Notes under the pieces: generated by a model
The model's input: the letters and a program-made list of their open reading frames with translations, nothing else
Database searches by the model: none
What the model was told of the DNA's origin: nothing
Program-made: the position numbers and the translations under genes
Source: CAIUVD01 sp044338255
GTDB taxonomy: Bacteria; Planctomycetota; UBA11346
Assembly (NCBI GenBank): GCA_044338255.1
Contig: JBIILZ010000025.1
Location: forward strand, 1-38,424
Reading direction: 5' to 3'
Length of the DNA: 38,424 nucleotides
Shown here: piece by piece, positions 13,981 through 21,376 of the stretch
Layout of the letters: the number at the start of each line of letters is the position of its first letter
Numbering within the stretch: the first letter of the stretch is position 1

Positions 13981-16038
13981 ATGCGCACCATCGCGGTTGT
14001 CCAAGCGCGCATGTCGTCGCAGCGTTTTCCCGGAAAGATGCTCGCCGACCTGCACGGGACGCCCTTGATCATCCACGTCTGCCGCCGCGTGGCGCAGGCC
14101 GCGCGCGTGGCCCAGGTGGTGGTCGCGACCAGTGACCAGATCGATGACGACGGCTTGGCCGCAGCCGTCATCAATGCCGGCTTCGCCGTGTACCGGGGTT
14201 CGCGCGATGACGTCCTGGCGCGCTTCACCGCCGCCGCCGAAGCCCACGATGCCGAAGTCGTGGTGCGCATCACCGGCGATTGTCCGCTGGTCGATCCGGA
14301 GCTCATCGATGCCGTGGTCGAGCGCTTCCTGACCACTGGTTGCGGTTACGCATCGAACATCGCGCCCCCGACTTTTCCCGATGGCCTGGATTGCGAAGTG
14401 ACCTCGTTGGCGGCGCTGCGGGCGGCCTGCCTCGAAGCCGCGCCCGGGCACGAACGTGAACACGTCACACCTTTCATCCGCACCCGTCCGGAGCGCTGGA
14501 CCGCCACCAACCACCACTGCGCGGCCGGCGATTTCAGCGATTATCATTGGTCCGTCGATCGCCCTGAACACCTCGCGCTGATCGCCGAGCTGCTGAGCGA
14601 GGCTGGCGGCCCGCAGGCCCGCATCGAGGCTCTGCTGGCAGCGGTGCGCCGGCGCCCCGATCTGCAGCAGCGCAGCCGCGCTGGCGAGCGCCCCAATGCC
14701 GGCGCCATCCGCACCTATCGCGCGGCCCTCGACGCCGCCGAGCGTCCGCGCACGACCGCCAGCGAGGCGCTGTGGACGCGCAGCCAGGGGCTGGTGCCGG
14801 CGGGCACGCAGACTTTGTCCAAAGGCCCTACGCAGTGGGTACGTGGCTTCGCTCCCAAGTATATCGCGCGCGGCCAGGGCGCGCACGTGTGGGACGTCGA
14901 TGGCAACGAGTTCATCGACTATCCCATGGGCCTCGGGCCGGTGACCCTCGGCCATGGCCACCCGGCAGTGATCGCGGCGGTGGTCAGGGCCCTCACCGAT
15001 GGCAACACCCATTCGCTGATGCATCCGCTGGAAGTGGTGCTCGCCGAGCGTCTGCGCGCGATCATCCCCTGTGCCGCCGGCGACGGCATGATCCGTTTCG
15101 GCAAAAACGGCAGCGACGCCACCGCCGCCTGCGTGCGTGCGGCGCGGGCCAAGACCGGGCGCACCTGGATCGCCCGCCACGGCTACCATGGCTGGCAGGA
15201 TTGGGCGATCGAGGCCAGCTATGGCGTGCGCGCCAAGGGCGTGCCGGCGGAGGTCATGGCCCTGACCTCGGCCTTCCCGTACAATGATCTCGCCGCCCTC
15301 GAGAAGCTCCTGGCGAGCAAGCCGCATGCAGCGGTGATCATGGAGCCGGTGAATCTTACGCCGCCGAAACCCGGTTACCTCGAAGGCGTGCGCGAGCTCG
15401 CCACGCGCTATGGAGCAGTGCTGATCTTCGACGAGGTCATCACCGGTTTCCGTTACGCCCGCGGCGGCGCCCAGGAGTATTTCAAGGTCGTCCCCGACCT
15501 CACGGCGATGGGCAAGGGCATGGCCAACGGCGTGCCCATGGCGGTGGTCGCCGGCAAGCGCGAGTTCATGGAGCCGTTCGAGGAGATCTTCTTCTCATTC
15601 ACCTTCGGCGGCGAGACCATGGGCCTGGCGGCGGCGATGACGACCCTCGATGTCATGGAGCATGATGGCTATTGGTCGCATGTGTGGCGGCTGGGGACGC
15701 GACTGCAGACTGGCTACCGGGCGCTGGCGGCGGAGTTCGCGCTCGGCAGCATCAGCGACTGCCAGGGGATGCCGCCGTGGACCATCGTTACCTTCGCCGA
15801 TACGCCACGCTGGAGCGGACTCCAGCTGAAGTCACTTTTTCAGCAAGAAATGCTGCGGCGCGGCGTGCTCTTCAGCGGCAGCCAGTTCCTCTCGCTCGCG
15901 CACACCGAGGCCGACATCGAGCGCACCCTCGAGGCCTACCGCGGCGCGATGCGCGTGCTGCGCACGGCGCTCGACCTCCATGCCGTCGATGCCTTCCTGC
16001 AGGGCCAGGTCAATGAGATCATCTTCCGCCGTGGCTGA
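13981..16038 (+). CDS. Fused SpsF/PseF-type cytidylyltransferase and class III aminotransferase
   Basis: A 685-residue two-domain protein. Residues about 1-235 are a nucleotidyltransferase of the SpsF type: VQARMSSQRFPGKML at the nucleotide site, RGSRDDVLARF, and RITGDCPLVDP with the metal-binding Asp. It probably activates the nonulosonate with CTP, the PseF role. Residues about 255-685 are a class III PLP aminotransferase resembling glutamate-1-semialdehyde aminomutase, with FGKNGSDAT, FDEVITGFR (D484 for the PLP ring) and MGKGMANG (Schiff-base K512). The family is known beside surface-sugar genes, but the canonical pathway already has PseC, so this second aminotransferase implies an extra amino group or another route. 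There is no strong ribosome site. Its end overlaps the next gene by 26 bases. Confidence 0.88.
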   Translation: MRTIAVVQARMSSQRFPGKMLADLHGTPLIIHVCRRVAQAARVAQVVVATSDQIDDDGLAAAVINAGFAVYRGSRDDVLARFTAAAEAHDAEVVVRITGDCPLVDPELIDAVVERFLTTGCGYASNIAPPTFPDGLDCEVTSLAALRAACLEAAPGHEREHVTPFIRTRPERWTATNHHCAAGDFSDYHWSVDRPEHLALIAELLSEAGGPQARIEALLAAVRRRPDLQQRSRAGERPNAGAIRTYRAALDAAERPRTTASEALWTRSQGLVPAGTQTLSKGPTQWVRGFAPKYIARGQGAHVWDVDGNEFIDYPMGLGPVTLGHGHPAVIAAVVRALTDGNTHSLMHPLEVVLAERLRAIIPCAAGDGMIRFGKNGSDATAACVRAARAKTGRTWIARHGYHGWQDWAIEASYGVRAKGVPAEVMALTSAFPYNDLAALEKLLASKPHAAVIMEPVNLTPPKPGYLEGVRELATRYGAVLIFDEVITGFRYARGGAQEYFKVVPDLTAMGKGMANGVPMAVVAGKREFMEPFEEIFFSFTFGGETMGLAAAMTTLDVMEHDGYWSHVWRLGTRLQTGYRALAAEFALGSISDCQGMPPWTIVTFADTPRWSGLQLKSLFQQEMLRRGVLFSGSQFLSLAHTEADIERTLEAYRGAMRVLRTALDLHAVDAFLQGQVNEIIFRRG

Positions 16039-16924
16039 GCGCCGCGGGCGCTTGGTAGTCGGCACTGCCGCCCTCGGCCTCGCCTATGGCTTGGCTGCCG
16101 CCGATGGCAGCAACGCCGCCCCCGATGAGGCCACCGCCATCAGCTTGCTGCGGCGCGCCTGGTCGGCGGGGATCCCGTGCTTCGATACCGCGCCGGCCTA
16201 TGGCGAAGCCGAAGCGCGCCTCGGCCGGGCGCTGCCCGTCGAGGGCGCGGTGTGGACCAAGTTCGATCGCCGTCTGCATCCCGGCGAGCTGGCTTCGGCC
16301 TTGCAGACGTCCTTGGCGGGCTCGTTGCAGCGCCTCGGCCGAGCGCAGGTCGAAGTCTTCCATTGGCACAACTGGACGCGCTCAGCCGCGGAGGAAAGCA
16401 GCTTCGCCGAGATCTGGCCGGAGTTCGCCGCTGATCCGCGCTGCGGTCGGCCGGCATGCAGCACCTATGGCATCGATGACGCGCTGGCGGCGGTCACCAG
16501 CGGTTGGTTCGGTCTAGTGCAGGTCGAGGCCAATATCCTCAACCGCAGCGTGCTGCGCGCGATCGCCGGCCCGGCACGCGCGCGTGGCGTGACCATCGCC
16601 GTACGCAGTGTGTTCCTGCAGGGCGTGCTGACTCCGAAGGGTGCGCAGCTGCCGGCCGGTCTGGCGGGTCTGCAGCACGCCCGCAGGCAGTGCGCGGAGC
16701 TCGCCGAACGCCTGCAAATTCCCCTGCCGCAATTGGCGCTTCGCGCCCTGCTCGATGATCCCGATGTCGGCCATGTGCTGATCGGAGTCGATCGTCCGCA
16801 GCAGCTTGCCGAGGCGCTGACCGCCGCCGACGCCGGACCTTTGCCAGAGGCCATCAGCGCCGAGCTGGCCAGCTATGAGCCGGCTGATCGTGCGCTCACT
16901 GATCCGCGGACTTGGTCACGATGA
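16013..16924 (+). CDS. Aldo/keto reductase family protein
   Basis: A 303-residue NAD(P)H-dependent oxidoreductase of the aldo/keto reductase barrel. Recognisable are GTAALGLAYG at the start, the catalytic Asp/Tyr region FDTAPAYGEAE, the WTKFD lysine motif, the HWHNW segment and a late VLIGVDRPQQL nucleotide-binding loop. The start at 16013 overlaps the preceding gene by 26 bases; the GTG at 16031 is an alternative with an 8-base overlap. The end overlaps pseG by the ATGA at 16921-16924. Such reductases recur in nonulosonate and surface-sugar clusters beside class III aminotransferases. Here it may form or reduce a keto intermediate for the fused aminotransferase. That step is not part of the canonical Pse pathway, so the substrate is unknown. 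Confidence 0.85.
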   Translation: MRSSSAVAERRGRLVVGTAALGLAYGLAAADGSNAAPDEATAISLLRRAWSAGIPCFDTAPAYGEAEARLGRALPVEGAVWTKFDRRLHPGELASALQTSLAGSLQRLGRAQVEVFHWHNWTRSAAEESSFAEIWPEFAADPRCGRPACSTYGIDDALAAVTSGWFGLVQVEANILNRSVLRAIAGPARARGVTIAVRSVFLQGVLTPKGAQLPAGLAGLQHARRQCAELAERLQIPLPQLALRALLDDPDVGHVLIGVDRPQQLAEALTAADAGPLPEAISAELASYEPADRALTDPRTWSR

Positions 16925-17826
16925 ACGTCGTCATCTTCGCCGATGGCGATCAGCAGTTGGGCGCCGGACATCAGGTGCGCACGCGGGCTTTGGCCGAGGC
17001 CCTGCTCGCTGCCGGCCATGCCGTGTCCCTGTGCTGTCGCGACCTGCCCGGCTCGACCCACGCCTGGGCGTGGGCCGGATTTCCGCAGGTACTGCTGCCC
17101 GCCGCACTCACGCCTCGGGAGGCGCTCGCACGCTGCCATGGCGACGTGGTGGTGGTCGATCATTATGCCATCACCGGCGATGATCTGCTCAGGGATACGC
17201 CGGTAGTCGTTATCGACGATGTTCCCGGACGCGATCTGCGGCGGGCGGCGATCGTGCTCAATCAGAACCTCGGCGTGGCCGCGGATGCCTATGGCGCGCA
17301 CGGCCGCGTCGGCCCGCAGTATGCCTTGCTGCGCGCGCCTTTTCGGGCGCGGCGCTGGCAGGCCACGTCGGCCACCGGCGCGGTGCTGGTGATGCTCGGC
17401 GGCACCGACCATCTGAGCTTGTCGACGACCATCGTCGAGCAGCTCGCGGCGGCCGAGCTGCCGGTGCTGGCCATCAGCCGTGATGTTGTCGCACGCGCCG
17501 GAGTCGCGGTGCGCGCGACGGCCACCGCCGAGGAGCTGGCCGAGGCCTTGTCCACCTGCCGGGCGGCAGTTTTTGGTGCCGGCTCAGCGGTGTGGGAGGC
17601 TCTTTGCGTCGGCACGCCGCTGGTCGCCATCCACACCGTCGACAATCAGGCGACGATCGTCGCCGGTCTGCGGGCGCAGCAGCTCGCGACGGTGCTGACG
17701 CCAACCACCATCAGCGAGGTCGCCGTCGCCGTGCGCGCCGCCCGCCCGCCAGCCCCGGTCGTGGTGGACGGACACGGTGCCGCGCGCATCGTACAGCTTA
17801 TGGAAACTCTGCCGTGCCGCGCGTAA
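16921..17826 (+). CDS. pseG: PseG-type UDP-sugar hydrolase
   Basis: A 301-residue GT-B-fold hydrolase that removes UDP from UDP-2,4-diacetamido-2,4,6-trideoxy-beta-L-altropyranose to free the sugar for PseI. The N-terminal loop DGDQQLGAGH places the catalytic His at 17, as in characterised PseG. VVVDHYAIT, VVIDDVPGRDL and LVMLGGTDH follow in order, and the later FGAGSAVWEAL/IHTVDNQ segment fits the UDP-binding half. The ATG overlaps the stop of the aldo/keto reductase (ATGA), so translation is coupled. Its 3' end overlaps the formyltransferase gene by 13 bases. Confidence 0.92.
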   Translation: MNVVIFADGDQQLGAGHQVRTRALAEALLAAGHAVSLCCRDLPGSTHAWAWAGFPQVLLPAALTPREALARCHGDVVVVDHYAITGDDLLRDTPVVVIDDVPGRDLRRAAIVLNQNLGVAADAYGAHGRVGPQYALLRAPFRARRWQATSATGAVLVMLGGTDHLSLSTTIVEQLAAAELPVLAISRDVVARAGVAVRATATAEELAEALSTCRAAVFGAGSAVWEALCVGTPLVAIHTVDNQATIVAGLRAQQLATVLTPTTISEVAVAVRAARPPAPVVVDGHGAARIVQLMETLPCRA

Positions 17827-18545
17827 TCGCTTTCGTCAATGGCAGTCTGGGGGCCCAGGCGCTGCGCTTGTTGGCCCCGCAGCTGGTCGGCGTGGTGCTG
17901 CACGCGCCCGGGCGGCAGCGGGCCGGCGAGGAACTCAAGGCGGCGTTGCCGTCGGGCATTCCCGTCTGGCATCAGGCGGAGGTCGGCGCCGTGGCGGGGT
18001 GTCAGCCGACGCACGGAGTCTCGGTGCTCTACGGCGAGATCCTCCGCCAGCCGTTGATCGACCTCTTCCCGCACGGCATTGCCAACCTTCATCCCTCGTA
18101 CCTGCCCTATGGCCGCGGTGCGCATCCCAATGCTTGGGCCCTGGCCAGCGGCGAACCGGCGGGCGTGACCCTGCATCTGATTGACGCCGGTATCGACAGC
18201 GGGCCGATCCTCGCTCAGCAGGCGGTAGCGGTGGCGGCCGCTGATGACGCACAGTCCTTGTACACGCGTCTGATGCAGGCGGCGGCGACGGTGTTGGCAG
18301 AAGCCCTGCCGCAGTGGCTGGCGGGATCGTTGATCGCCCAGCCGCAGCCGGAACTCGTCGGGGCGGTGACTCATCGTGTGCGCGATCTCGACGCGCTGCT
18401 GCGCATCGACCCCCAGGCGACCTACAGCGGCCGGCAACTCATCGATCTCTTGCGCGCGCGCTCGTTCGCCGGCCATCCCGGTGCGCCGTACGTGGTCGAT
18501 GGCCGCCACCTCCGCTTGCGCCTGATCATCGAGGAATCCCTATGA
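17814..18545 (+). CDS. Sugar N-formyltransferase-like protein
   Basis: A 243-residue member of the methionyl-tRNA formyltransferase fold, which uses 10-formyl-tetrahydrofolate to formylate amino groups. The catalytic triad is visible: N91 and H93 in NLHPSYLPYGRGAHPN, and D128 in DAGIDSGPIL. It is shorter than Fmt (about 310 residues) and lies inside a sugar operon, so a sugar amine is the likely target. The start is a GTG at 17814, in frame and overlapping pseG by 13 bases; no ATG precedes the conserved fold. It occupies the place where a PseH acetyltransferase might be expected, suggesting formylation instead of, or in addition to, acetylation. The stop overlaps the pseI ATG. Confidence 0.87.
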   Translation: MPRVIAFVNGSLGAQALRLLAPQLVGVVLHAPGRQRAGEELKAALPSGIPVWHQAEVGAVAGCQPTHGVSVLYGEILRQPLIDLFPHGIANLHPSYLPYGRGAHPNAWALASGEPAGVTLHLIDAGIDSGPILAQQAVAVAAADDAQSLYTRLMQAAATVLAEALPQWLAGSLIAQPQPELVGAVTHRVRDLDALLRIDPQATYSGRQLIDLLRARSFAGHPGAPYVVDGRHLRLRLIIEESL

Positions 18546-19579
18546 ACCGCTTTCCCGCCGCCGGCGAACCGCTGATCGTGATCGCCGAACTTTCGGGCAA
18601 TCACAACGGGAGCAAAGCCCGGGCGCTGGAGTTGATCCACGCCGCCAAGGAGGCCGGCGCCGACGCGGTGAAGCTGCAGACCTACACCGCCGACACCATC
18701 ACTATGGATGCTCCCGGCGAGTGGTTCACTATTCAAGGCGGGCCGTGGGATGGCCGGCGCCTGTACGACCTCTATGGCGAAGCCGCCACGCCGTGGGCCT
18801 GGCATGAGGATCTGTTCGCCGAAGCTCGACGTCTCGGATTGCGCTGCTTCTCGACCCCGTTCGATCCGACGGCGGTGGATTTCCTCGAGGCCTTGGAGGT
18901 GCCGTGGTACAAGGTCGCCTCGTTCGAGGTCGTCGACATCCCGCTGCTGCAGCGCGTGGCGGCGACGCGCAAACCGGTGATCATGTCCACCGGCCTGGCC
19001 AGCGCCGCCGAGATCGATGAGGCGGTGGCGACCTTGCGTGATGGAGGCTGTCCGCAGTTGGCGCTGCTGACCTGCGTCTCAGCCTATCCCTGCGCGCCGG
19101 GTGATTTCCGCCTGCAGAACATCCCTCACCTTGCCGCGCGCTATGGCTGCACCGTGGGCTTGTCCGATCACAGCCTCGATGGCACGGCGATCATCGCCGC
19201 CGTCGCTCTCGGTGCGCGGTTGTGGGAAAAGCATCTCTGCCTGCGCCGCGCTGACGGTGGTCCGGATAGCGGTTTCAGCCTGGAACCCCAGGAATTCGCG
19301 GCCCAGGTGCGGGCGCTGCGCGATGCCGAAGCGGCCTTGGCGGCGACTCCGGCCTTTGGCCCCGGGCAAGCCGATGCCGGCAGCGTGGTATTTCGCAAAT
19401 CCCTGTTCGCCGGCCGCGACATCGCCGCCGGCCAGTACCTCACATCAGCGGATGTACGCTGCGTCCGTCCCGGCAATGGCCTGCCACCGCGCGAGCTGCC
19501 GCAGGTGCTGGGCCGCGTCGCCGCCCAGGCGATCGCGCGCGGCACGCCGCTGGCCTGGGACTTGTTCAGCGAACAGTAG
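18542..19579 (+). CDS. pseI: Pseudaminic acid synthase (NeuB family), PseI
   Basis: A 345-residue enzyme condensing phosphoenolpyruvate with the 6-deoxy-diamino-altrose to give pseudaminic acid. The NeuB TIM barrel is clear: IAELSGNHNGS at the start, DAVKLQTYTADT, FSTPFDPTAVDFLE, YKVASFEVVDIPLL, KPVIMSTGLAS and GLSDHSLDG with metal/substrate His residues, then EKHLCLRR. A C-terminal antifreeze-like SAF domain (about 285-345) contains FRKSLFAGRDIAAG and completes the active site of the dimer partner. The FEVVDIPL stretch is typical of PseI more than of sialic or legionaminic synthases. The ATG overlaps the formyltransferase stop (ATGA), and the stop abuts the convergent methyltransferase gene with one base between them. 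Confidence 0.93.
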   Translation: MNRFPAAGEPLIVIAELSGNHNGSKARALELIHAAKEAGADAVKLQTYTADTITMDAPGEWFTIQGGPWDGRRLYDLYGEAATPWAWHEDLFAEARRLGLRCFSTPFDPTAVDFLEALEVPWYKVASFEVVDIPLLQRVAATRKPVIMSTGLASAAEIDEAVATLRDGGCPQLALLTCVSAYPCAPGDFRLQNIPHLAARYGCTVGLSDHSLDGTAIIAAVALGARLWEKHLCLRRADGGPDSGFSLEPQEFAAQVRALRDAEAALAATPAFGPGQADAGSVVFRKSLFAGRDIAAGQYLTSADVRCVRPGNGLPPRELPQVLGRVAAQAIARGTPLAWDLFSEQ

Positions 19580-19580
19580 A

Positions 19581-20249
19581 TCAACCTATTGCGATGGCGC
19601 TCGCCGGCAGGCGTTCGAGCACCGCCACCTGGGCGCGATCGGCCGTGCCTGGCACGGCCGGCGTGAAGCCCGGATAATCCAGCGTCTGGCGCAGCAACGG
19701 CCGATAGAGGCCGGTACTCAGGAACATCGCCGGATAATCGTTCTTGTAGGTGAATACGCCCTGGCCGGCGAGATGGTGGTATTCGCGGCGCAGGGGATGC
19801 TCGGGGAGGAAGTCCGAGATCACCAGGCAGCCGCCTTCGGCGACGCAGGCATCGACGGCGGCGAGGCTGCTGAGCAGTCGCCGGCGATCAACCCAGTGCA
19901 GGACGAAGCTGACGATGACGACGTCGAAAGTCCCCGCTAGCGGCGGATGCGCATCGAGGGTCCCGACGTGCCAGGTCAGCTGGGGATCGCGGGTGCGGGC
20001 CTCGCTGATCGCCGCCGCCGAAGGTTCGACGCCGGTGCCGGCGGCGCCGTAGTGGCGGCAGAGGGCGGCCAGCCGCGTTCCCGACGAGCAGCCGAGATCG
20101 AGGATCGTGCGCGGCTGCAATCCGGCGGCGACGAGAGCCCGCGCCACCGGGTCCTGGGCGAGGTCGTAGGCCGCGAGATGGCTGCGATTGCGCGTATACC
20201 AGGCATCGCCTTCTCCGGCGGCGAAGGTCGTGGCTTGGTTGGCGTTCAT
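19581..20249 (-). CDS. SAM-dependent class I methyltransferase
   Basis: A 222-residue methyltransferase. Motif I is ILDLGCSSGTRL (about 49-60), the acidic ribose-binding region follows in TGVEPSAAAISEA, and FDVVIVSFVLHWV is motif IV. A late DYPAMFLSTGLYR stretch is like the small sugar or small-molecule methyltransferases found beside Maf genes. Its ATG overlaps the stop of the preceding gene by four bases, so it is the last gene of the fliC-Maf run. Methylation of the flagellin glycan, or of flagellin lysine, is plausible from context; the fold alone does not say. Confidence 0.85.
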   Translation of the reverse strand: MNANQATTFAAGEGDAWYTRNRSHLAAYDLAQDPVARALVAAGLQPRTILDLGCSSGTRLAALCRHYGAAGTGVEPSAAAISEARTRDPQLTWHVGTLDAHPPLAGTFDVVIVSFVLHWVDRRRLLSSLAAVDACVAEGGCLVISDFLPEHPLRREYHHLAGQGVFTYKNDYPAMFLSTGLYRPLLRQTLDYPGFTPAVPGTADRAQVAVLERLPASAIAIG

Positions 20250-21376
20250 GATCTGCCACCGAGCACCGCTATCAGCGCCTGGATTTCTGGTTGCGGGAAT
20301 TCGCTGCCACGCTGCGCGCCGATGGCTCGCGCGGTCGCCAAGCTGCCGCGTTCGATGAGTAGCTTGATGGCGGCGAAGAAGGACTGCGGGCGATCGGCGG
20401 GGATCCGCCGTACCAACAGCTCGGCATCCTCGTCGCTGAGCAGCGCCGGACGCAGGCTGGCCAGGCGTAGGTGCAGGGCATCGGCGCGGACGCCGGCCTC
20501 CATGCTGCGCCAGATGTCCTGGGCGCGGTTGGCGTCGCCGAGTTCGCAGGCGGCGATGCCGGCGACGAGATGGGCCTGCTCGAAGCACGGGCCGTAGGGA
20601 CGGATGCTGCGGCAGAGATCGATGGCGGCGTTGGCTTCGCCATGTTCGAGATGCCACTCTGCCGCCGCCATCACCGTGCGGTCGGCGTACCAGCCGGCGA
20701 ATGGTGCGAGGGTGGTCTGGGGATGCTCGGCGCTGACGCGGACCAGGGCACTCATCAGCTCATCGGTCTCGACGCTGGCGAGCACCGCCGGGTGGTGTTG
20801 CAGCCATTGGCTGATGCTGAGCGCGCAATCGGGGCGCTGCGGCAGCACCGCTAGGACCATCGCCGCCCCGAGGCGGGGCAACTCGTCGCTGATCGCCCAC
20901 AGCCAGTCGACCGCGAACAACAGCGGATCGCGGCGGCATTGCAGCAACCGCCAGACGTGCAGCTCTTCGCCTGCGAGGCCCTCGGCGGTGACCGGCAACT
21001 GCGTTGTCCACGCCACCTGTTCATCGACCATGCCGCTATCGGCGAGGGCCTGCAGCACCGGGCCGTCATCCTCGACGACGGCGCGACTCCAGGTGATGCG
21101 CGCGAAATAGATCGCGAACTCGCCAGAGATGATCAGCTGGAATTGCAGCAGCTCACGGGCGCTGTAGCGGGCGAGCGAGGACTCGACACCGAAGAAGAAC
21201 ATCCGTCGCACCGTCGCCGACAGGGCCGTGCGCTGGAACTCATCGCGAATCGCCTGGCCGGGATCCTGCGAGTTTAAGCCTTGGGCGTTGATCCACGTGC
21301 GCAGGCGGCGCAGGCCCTCGCTGGCGACGTTCGGCCCGGCTGGTGCCGGCGCCGTGGCTGGTTCAGCGCTGCTCAT
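20246..21376 (-). CDS. Helical-repeat protein of unknown function in the flagellin glycosylation run
   Basis: I do not recognise a family. The protein is 376 residues, soluble, with no signal peptide, and mostly alpha-helical. The C-terminal half looks TPR-like (AEWHLEHGEANAAIDLC, AGIAACELGDANRAQDIW, KLLIERGSLATARAIG). The ATG at 21376 follows a good AGGAG six to ten bases upstream and overlaps the Maf gene by 14 bases; an earlier in-frame start would run through Maf. It is translationally coupled to Maf before it and the methyltransferase after it. A scaffold or accessory role in flagellin modification is guessed from position only. Confidence 0.7.
   Translation of the reverse strand: MSSAEPATAPAPAGPNVASEGLRRLRTWINAQGLNSQDPGQAIRDEFQRTALSATVRRMFFFGVESSLARYSARELLQFQLIISGEFAIYFARITWSRAVVEDDGPVLQALADSGMVDEQVAWTTQLPVTAEGLAGEELHVWRLLQCRRDPLLFAVDWLWAISDELPRLGAAMVLAVLPQRPDCALSISQWLQHHPAVLASVETDELMSALVRVSAEHPQTTLAPFAGWYADRTVMAAAEWHLEHGEANAAIDLCRSIRPYGPCFEQAHLVAGIAACELGDANRAQDIWRSMEAGVRADALHLRLASLRPALLSDEDAELLVRRIPADRPQSFFAAIKLLIERGSLATARAIGAQRGSEFPQPEIQALIAVLGGRS

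Noticed and set aside
14740..16038. hemL for haem synthesis
   Set aside because: The domain is fused to a cytidylyltransferase inside the nonulosonate operon; only the fold is shared with glutamate-1-semialdehyde aminomutase.
17814..18545. Methionyl-tRNA formyltransferase (fmt)
   Set aside because: It is too short, lies within a sugar operon in overlapping frames, and def is not adjacent.
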